A stretch of DNA of 64,000 nt from Sulfitobacter noctilucicola (GTDB lineage Bacteria > Pseudomonadota > Alphaproteobacteria > Rhodobacterales > Rhodobacteraceae): NCBI RefSeq assembly GCF_000622385.1, contig NZ_JASD01000008.1, positions 930,001-994,000 of the forward strand, read 5' to 3'. Below are positions 59,745 to 64,000 of this stretch, in pieces. Position 1 is the stretch's first letter; every line of letters starts with the position of its first letter. The notes beneath the pieces are model-generated. The model was not told where the DNA came from. It made no database searches and saw nothing but the letters and a program-made list of their open reading frames with translations. The translations under genes were made by a program, and so were the position numbers.

Positions 59745-60629
59745 ATGACACAGTATCCCTTAGACATGAGCATCAAACCCGAGGTTCAGGCCTTTTTTGA
59801 CGAGGCAACAAATACGATCAGCTATATCGTCAAGGACCCAACCTCGAAGTCTTGCGCGGTTATCGATAGCGTGATGGACATTGACTATGCCGCTGGCCGC
59901 ATCACTTACGATCACGCCGACGAGCTGATCCGCCAGATCAAGGCGCAGGGGCTAAAACTGGAGTGGATCATCGAAACGCATGTGCATGCGGATCACCTTT
60001 CTGCGGCGCCGTATATCCAACAGGAATTGGGCGGCAAGATCGGTATCGGCTCCAAGATCATGGTGGTGCAGGATACCTTCGGCAAAGTTTTCAACGAAGG
60101 CACCGAATTCCAGCGCGACGGCAGCCAGTTCGACCGACTGTTTGAGGATGGCGACACCTACAAGGTTGGCAACATGCAGGCATTTGCCATGTATACGCCC
60201 GGTCACACGCCTGCCTGCATGGTACACGTCATGGGTAATGCGGCCTTTGTGGGCGACACGTTGTTCATGCCCGATGGTGGCTCCGCTCGCTGCGACTTCC
60301 CCGGAGGGAGCGCAGAAGAGCTGTACGAAAGCATCATGAAGGTGCTGGCGCTGCCGGATGAGATGCGGCTGTTCATGTGTCACGACTACGGTCCGAACGG
60401 GCGCGACATCGCTTGGGAAACCACAGTTGCCGATGAGAAAGAACACAACATCCACGTTGGCCGTGGCAAGACAAAAGACGACTTCATCAAGTTCAGGACC
60501 GAACGCGATTCACAGTTGGCCATGCCGAAACTTATCATTCCATCGCTTCAGGTGAATATGCGTGCCGGAGAAGTCCCGAAGGATAAAGACGGCAATCCAG
60601 TGCTGAAGGTGCCGGTCAACGGCCTGTGA
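59745..60629 (+). CDS. MBL-fold metallo-hydrolase (ETHE1/Blh-like)
   Basis: 294 residues. The metal site is complete: HVHADH (His79, His81, Asp83, His84), His154 in TPGHTPACMVHVMG, Asp171 in FVGDTLF and His213 in CHDYG. The ETHE1 sulfur dioxygenase and Blh proteins share this pattern, and the DFPGGSAEELY phrase is common to those linked with sulfane sulfur. The gene follows the duplicated periplasmic protein by about 30 bp. The actual substrate (persulfide, acyl ester) is not settled. Confidence 0.88.
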   Translation: MTQYPLDMSIKPEVQAFFDEATNTISYIVKDPTSKSCAVIDSVMDIDYAAGRITYDHADELIRQIKAQGLKLEWIIETHVHADHLSAAPYIQQELGGKIGIGSKIMVVQDTFGKVFNEGTEFQRDGSQFDRLFEDGDTYKVGNMQAFAMYTPGHTPACMVHVMGNAAFVGDTLFMPDGGSARCDFPGGSAEELYESIMKVLALPDEMRLFMCHDYGPNGRDIAWETTVADEKEHNIHVGRGKTKDDFIKFRTERDSQLAMPKLIIPSLQVNMRAGEVPKDKDGNPVLKVPVNGL

Positions 60630-60668
60630 ACCGACCCGATCCAAGAACCCAAGATTAGGAGACAAGAA

Positions 60669-61148
60669 ATGTCTAACGCGAAAACCATCCAGAATTTGAA
60701 TACCGCCCTTTCAATGGAATTGAGCGCGACCCATCAGTACCAGATGCACGCACATGTCCTTGACGACTGGGGACTGGTCGGGCTGGCCGCGAAGATGCGT
60801 GAGGAACAGGCAGAAGAGCTGGGCCATTCCGATCTGTTTATCGAGCGTATTCTGTTTCTGAAGGGTGATCCTGAGATCAAGATGCAGAAGCCGCCGGTCC
60901 GCACATCTTCGCTCAAAGAGATGTTTGAGACAGACCTGAAGGACGAGAAAGAAGCCGTGGCGTTCTACACACGTGCATCCCGCGAAGCGGCAGAGGAAAA
61001 CGACATCGGCTCGCGCAAGTTGTTCGAACAGATCGCAATGGATGAAGAGGCGCACAAAGCATGGTTGGAATTGCAGCTCGATCTGTTGGAGCGACTGGGA
61101 GAAGCGATGTTCAGCGCACGTTACCTTGAAGTGGGCGATGGTGCCTGA
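60669..61148 (+). CDS. bacterioferritin-like diiron protein without heme-ligand Met
   Basis: 159 residues. All diiron ligands known for E. coli bacterioferritin have equivalents: Glu17, Tyr24, Glu50, His53, Glu93, Glu126, His129. The heme ligand, Met52 in E. coli, is Leu51 here. The heme is therefore predicted missing. It lies between two MBL-fold genes, an unusual place for iron storage; a ferroxidase, peroxide or sulfur-oxidant role is possible. Confidence 0.88.
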   Translation: MSNAKTIQNLNTALSMELSATHQYQMHAHVLDDWGLVGLAAKMREEQAEELGHSDLFIERILFLKGDPEIKMQKPPVRTSSLKEMFETDLKDEKEAVAFYTRASREAAEENDIGSRKLFEQIAMDEEAHKAWLELQLDLLERLGEAMFSARYLEVGDGA

Positions 61149-61183
61149 AGAATTTGAACACCGGTAAGCGAAAGGAAGGTTAA

Positions 61184-62086
61184 GTGGCTGAGATTGTTCA
61201 TAGCATTTCGCCGTCACGCGGCGATGACAGCCCGACGGTTGTCGGCTTTTACGAGCCGGATACGGGAAGCTGTCAGTACATCTGTATTGATGAGGTCACT
61301 CGCAAATGTGCTGTGATTGACGTTGTTCAGCAATTTGATCCGAAATCTTTCGCGACCGGCTTCGACCATCCGAAGTGGGCGCTGGATTATATCGATCAGC
61401 ATGATCTGGAGCTGGAGTGGATACTCGATACGCACCCGCACGCTGATCATTTCATTGCGGCCGACTGGCTGCGCGAAAAGACCGGTGTGCAAACAGCCAT
61501 AGGCGAGAAGGTCCGTGAGATAGCTGTGCTTTGGCGCGAGTACTACAATTTACCTGACGCCTTTCCGATTGAACCGCATTTCGACCGCCTGTTTGCCGAT
61601 GGTGATACGTTCAAGATCGGTAATCTTGACGTTCGGGTGATGCTGTCGCCGGGTCATACGCTCGGGTCCATCACCTATGTCGTGGGTGACGCTATTTTTG
61701 CACACGATACCCTGATGCAGCCAGATGCAGGAACATCGAGGGCGGATTTCCCCGGCGGATCTGCGGCGCAGCTATACGATAGTATCATGGCGATCCTTGA
61801 TTATCCGGAATCCCACCGAATTTTTGTTGGTCACGACTACGGCACCAAGAACCGCGAGAATGCTGCATGGGAAAGCACAGTCGGAGAGCAGAAAGCCGAC
61901 AACATTCACGTTGGAGGCGGTGTGTCGAAAGATGAATATGTGAAGGTCCGTGAACAGCGGGACAAAACGCTTTCGCTGCCGGACAGGATGCTGGCTGCTT
62001 TGCAGGTCAATCTGCGTGACGGACGACTGCCCGATGCAGAGAGCGACGGACACAGCTACCTGAAAATGCCGATCAATAGATTCTGA
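61184..62086 (+). CDS. second MBL-fold metallo-hydrolase (ETHE1/Blh-like)
   Basis: 300 residues from GTG 61184 (AAGGAAGG upstream). Metal ligands: HPHADH (His84, His86, Asp88, His89), His158 (SPGHTLGSITYVVG), Asp175 (FAHDTLMQPDAG) and His217 (VGHDYG). It is a paralogue of the other MBL gene with different flanking residues (FAHDTLM versus FVGDTLF). It lies upstream of the DUF442 gene, whose fusion with an MBL domain is known as Blh. Confidence 0.87.
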   Translation: MAEIVHSISPSRGDDSPTVVGFYEPDTGSCQYICIDEVTRKCAVIDVVQQFDPKSFATGFDHPKWALDYIDQHDLELEWILDTHPHADHFIAADWLREKTGVQTAIGEKVREIAVLWREYYNLPDAFPIEPHFDRLFADGDTFKIGNLDVRVMLSPGHTLGSITYVVGDAIFAHDTLMQPDAGTSRADFPGGSAAQLYDSIMAILDYPESHRIFVGHDYGTKNRENAAWESTVGEQKADNIHVGGGVSKDEYVKVREQRDKTLSLPDRMLAALQVNLRDGRLPDAESDGHSYLKMPINRF

Positions 62087-62101
62087 CTGAAAGAGGCTGC
62101 A

Positions 62102-62455
62102 ATGGAACTTAAGAAAATCAGTGAGAAGTTTACAGTCAGTCCACAAATTTCCCCAGCTGATATGGCGGAAATCAAGGCGGCTGGGTTTCGCGCCATCATC
62201 TGCAATCGACCCAATGGCGAAGATGCGGGTCAACCGCCGTTCGAGGAAATCGAGACTGCTGCAAAAGCGGTAGGCATCGAAGCGCGCTATATTCCGGTGC
62301 AAAGCAGTGGGCTTACGAAAGAAAACGTCACTGCGCTGAAAGACGCTATGGAAGAGCTTGAACATCCGGTGTTGGCTTATTGCCGGTCTGGAACGCGTTC
62401 CGCAACGTTGTGGTCGATCCACGAGACGGCACAGCGGACCACGCATGAAAATTAA
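62102..62455 (+). CDS. DUF442 protein (Blh N-terminal type, TIGR01244) with rhodanese-like loop
   Basis: 117 residues, a small phosphatase-like fold. The conserved start VSPQISPADMAEIKAAGFRAIICNRPNGE (quoted in part: ISPADMAEIKAAGF) and active loop YCRSGTRSATLW with Cys94 and Arg99 fit both the DUF442 phosphatase family and the CxxGxR rhodanese loop. In Blh proteins this domain is joined to an MBL domain; here they are separate, 16 bp apart. Sulfur transfer is a likely role. Confidence 0.88.
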   Translation: MELKKISEKFTVSPQISPADMAEIKAAGFRAIICNRPNGEDAGQPPFEEIETAAKAVGIEARYIPVQSSGLTKENVTALKDAMEELEHPVLAYCRSGTRSATLWSIHETAQRTTHEN

Positions 62456-62485
62456 ACGGCACAGCTGACCAGATTAACAATCCCG

Positions 62486-62511
62486 CCGCGCACCAGAACT
62501 CCGGGGCGCGG
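62486..62511 (+). other. GC-rich hairpin between DUF442 and sulP
   Basis: CCGCGC (62486-62491) and GCGCGG (62506-62511) are complementary with a 14-base loop. No T-run follows, so not a clear terminator; it may slow or partly end transcription before sulP. Confidence 0.3.
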
Positions 62512-62565
62512 TACCCAACTGTCTGCGCAAGCTCGCTCAGGCCGTTCCCCCTATTGGACCTTACA

Positions 62566-64000
62566 ATGATCGAAAATCTCCGCCGCTACGTTCCGATACT
62601 GGACTGGGGACGCACTTACGACCGGACTGCTTTGTCGAACGATATGATCGCGGCCGTGATCGTGACGATCATGTTGATACCGCAGTCGTTTGCCTATGCG
62701 CTGCTGGCCGGTCTGCCGCCCGAAGCAGGTATTTACGCATCAATTGCGCCCATTTTTTTGTACGCAATTTTCGGGACAAGCAGGGCGTTGGCGGTAGGGC
62801 CGGTTGCGGTTGTCTCGCTCCTGACGGCTTCGGCAATCGGGCAGGTGGCAGAGCAGGGGACAGCGGGTTACGCTGTTGCGGCTCTCACGCTGGCGTTTCT
62901 GTCGGGTGGATTTCTGGTGCTGCTAGGTGTCTTCAGGCTCGGTTTTCTTGCGAACTTTCTGTCTCACCCCGTCATAGCGGGGTTCATCACCGCATCGGGA
63001 ATCCTGATCGCGACGAGCCAACTCAAGCATATACTTGGGGTGAGCGCACACGGTCACACCCTGCCAGAAATGCTAAGCTCGATCTTCAGCCATCTTTCCG
63101 AAGTGAACTTTATCACCGTGGTGATTGGTGTGGCGGCGACGGGTTTTTTGTTTTGGGTGCGCAAGAACCTCAAGCCCACCCTGAAAAAGCTTGGTGTACC
63201 ATCGCTGATGGCCGATGTGCTGACCAAAGCGGGTCCGGTTGCTGCTGTTGTGAGTACAACCGTTGCGGTCTGGGCTTTTGGGCTAGACGATCGCGGCGTG
63301 AAGATTGTTGGCGATGTTCCACAAAGCTTGCCGCCGCTGACGCTGCCGGGCCTATCGCCTGACTTGCTAAGCGCGTTGTTGATCCCCGCCATACTCATCT
63401 CGATCATCGGCTTTGTAGAATCTGTTTCGGTGGCTCAGACTTTGGCGGCAAAGAAACGCCAGCGTATCGATCCAGATCAGGAATTGATTGGATTGGGTGC
63501 TGCAAACATTGGTGCGGCTTTCACAGGTGGCTATCCTGTGACTGGCGGTTTCTCGCGTTCCGTTGTGAACTTTGACGCGGGTGCCGAAACGCCGGCAGCG
63601 GGAATCTATACTGCGATTGGCCTTGCCATCGCCGCTATGGCTTTGACACCGCTTGTCTATTATCTACCCAATGCTACGCTCGCCGCGACGATCATCGTCG
63701 CCGTTCTGAGCCTTGTCGACCTGTCGATCCTTTCCAAAACCTGGGGCTATTCGCGTGCGGATTTCGCAGCTGTTGCTGTGACGATCTTGCTGACGCTTGT
63801 TCTTGGCGTTGAGATTGGTGTGGCGGCGGGTGTGGCAATCTCTGTTCTTTTGCATCTGTATAAAACCTCACGGCCCCATGTTGCCGAAGTCGGGCTTGTT
63901 CCGGGAACGCAACATTTCCGGAATATCCACCGGCACAAGGTCGAGACTGACCCGGCTCTGGTTTCACTTCGGGTGGATGAAAGCCTTTATTTTGTGAATG
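62566..64000 (+). CDS. SulP-family anion transporter, 3' part cut by window edge
   Basis: The frame is open from ATG 62566 to the window end (478 codons). The membrane domain holds MLIPQSFAYALLAGLPPEAGIYASI, SRALAVGPVAV, HPVIAGFITASG, SIIGFVESVSVA and TGGYPVTGGFSRSVVNFDAGAET (quoted in parts), the family hallmarks; the STAS domain is just beginning (HKVETDPALVSLRVDESLYFVN). SulP proteins move sulfate, bicarbonate or related anions. Next to a sulfane sulfur operon, sulfate or sulfite export is plausible. Confidence 0.95.
   Translation, partial: MIENLRRYVPILDWGRTYDRTALSNDMIAAVIVTIMLIPQSFAYALLAGLPPEAGIYASIAPIFLYAIFGTSRALAVGPVAVVSLLTASAIGQVAEQGTAGYAVAALTLAFLSGGFLVLLGVFRLGFLANFLSHPVIAGFITASGILIATSQLKHILGVSAHGHTLPEMLSSIFSHLSEVNFITVVIGVAATGFLFWVRKNLKPTLKKLGVPSLMADVLTKAGPVAAVVSTTVAVWAFGLDDRGVKIVGDVPQSLPPLTLPGLSPDLLSALLIPAILISIIGFVESVSVAQTLAAKKRQRIDPDQELIGLGAANIGAAFTGGYPVTGGFSRSVVNFDAGAETPAAGIYTAIGLAIAAMALTPLVYYLPNATLAATIIVAVLSLVDLSILSKTWGYSRADFAAVAVTILLTLVLGVEIGVAAGVAISVLLHLYKTSRPHVAEVGLVPGTQHFRNIHRHKVETDPALVSLRVDESLYFVN

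Noticed and set aside
1..64000. CRISPR arrays, insertion sequences, tRNA or rRNA genes
   Set aside because: None could be recognised in any of the intergenic intervals; coding density is high and the gaps were read individually.

Overview
The window looks like the replication-origin region of the main chromosome of an alphaproteobacterium of the Rhodobacterales, most likely a marine Roseobacter-group member. The evidence is the gene order mnmG-mnmE-rho-hemJ // maf-aroE-coaE-dnaQ-secB, a consensus parS site at the mnmG start, a full RegB/SenC/RegA redox-signalling locus, an alphaproteobacterial-type AddAB pair, and a Mic60(mitofilin)-HemY pair beside hemD. The family and order assignments come from recognising protein motifs and synteny by eye; no search was run.

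Layout. 1-4056 (minus strand): mnmG (cut by the window edge), mnmE, rho, hemJ. 4057-4459: a 403-bp gene-free, partly AT-rich stretch with a cluster of DnaA-box matches, called here as oriC; genes on both sides point away from it. 4460-14224: maf, aroE, coaE, dnaQ, then secB, fxsA, timA, mltA, smr, an MFS transporter, hslUV and trxA. 14259-22731: addA, addB, a MurU-like nucleotidyltransferase, an AmgK-like sugar kinase and tsaE, an overlapping minus-strand operon. 22789-27092: a PAS-only protein and the regB / senC-regA redox regulators. 27117-31298: GNAT, HD hydrolase, a small secreted protein, ahcY behind a strongly folded leader, DUF922 and DUF2853 proteins, and a candidate small RNA. 31354-37861: EVE, YciI, gpsA, tsaD, then divergent hemD-mic60-hemY. 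37865-41852: a three-gene CoA-thioester operon (CaiD-like hydratase, ADP-forming acyl-CoA synthetase, acyl-CoA dehydrogenase).

42013-57010 is the main accessory region: a surface-polysaccharide locus with a CmcI-like protein, an FkbH-like HAD protein, two sulfotransferases, a two-domain glycosyltransferase of over 1000 residues, KpsM/KpsE/KpsT-type export genes and four more glycosyltransferases. Together they suggest a sulfated, possibly acyl- or glycerate-decorated capsular glycan exported by an ABC transporter. This is inference from families.

57215-64000 is a probable sulfane-sulfur handling operon under a Crp/Fnr-type regulator: a DUF2892 membrane protein, two YeeE/YedE half-transporters, a periplasmic protein with an internal duplication, two metallo-beta-lactamase-fold hydrolases of the ETHE1/Blh kind, a bacterioferritin-like protein lacking the heme-ligand Met, a DUF442 protein with a rhodanese-like CRSGTRS loop and a SulP transporter that runs off the right edge. 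A perfect 9+9 inverted repeat lies in front of it and is the obvious operator candidate.

The most interesting points are the ahcY leader, whose outer helix would bury both the ribosome-binding region and the start codon; the sulfation-linked polysaccharide locus; and the Crp/Fnr-linked sulfur operon with an apparently heme-less ferritin. No tRNA, rRNA, CRISPR array, insertion sequence or integrase was seen.
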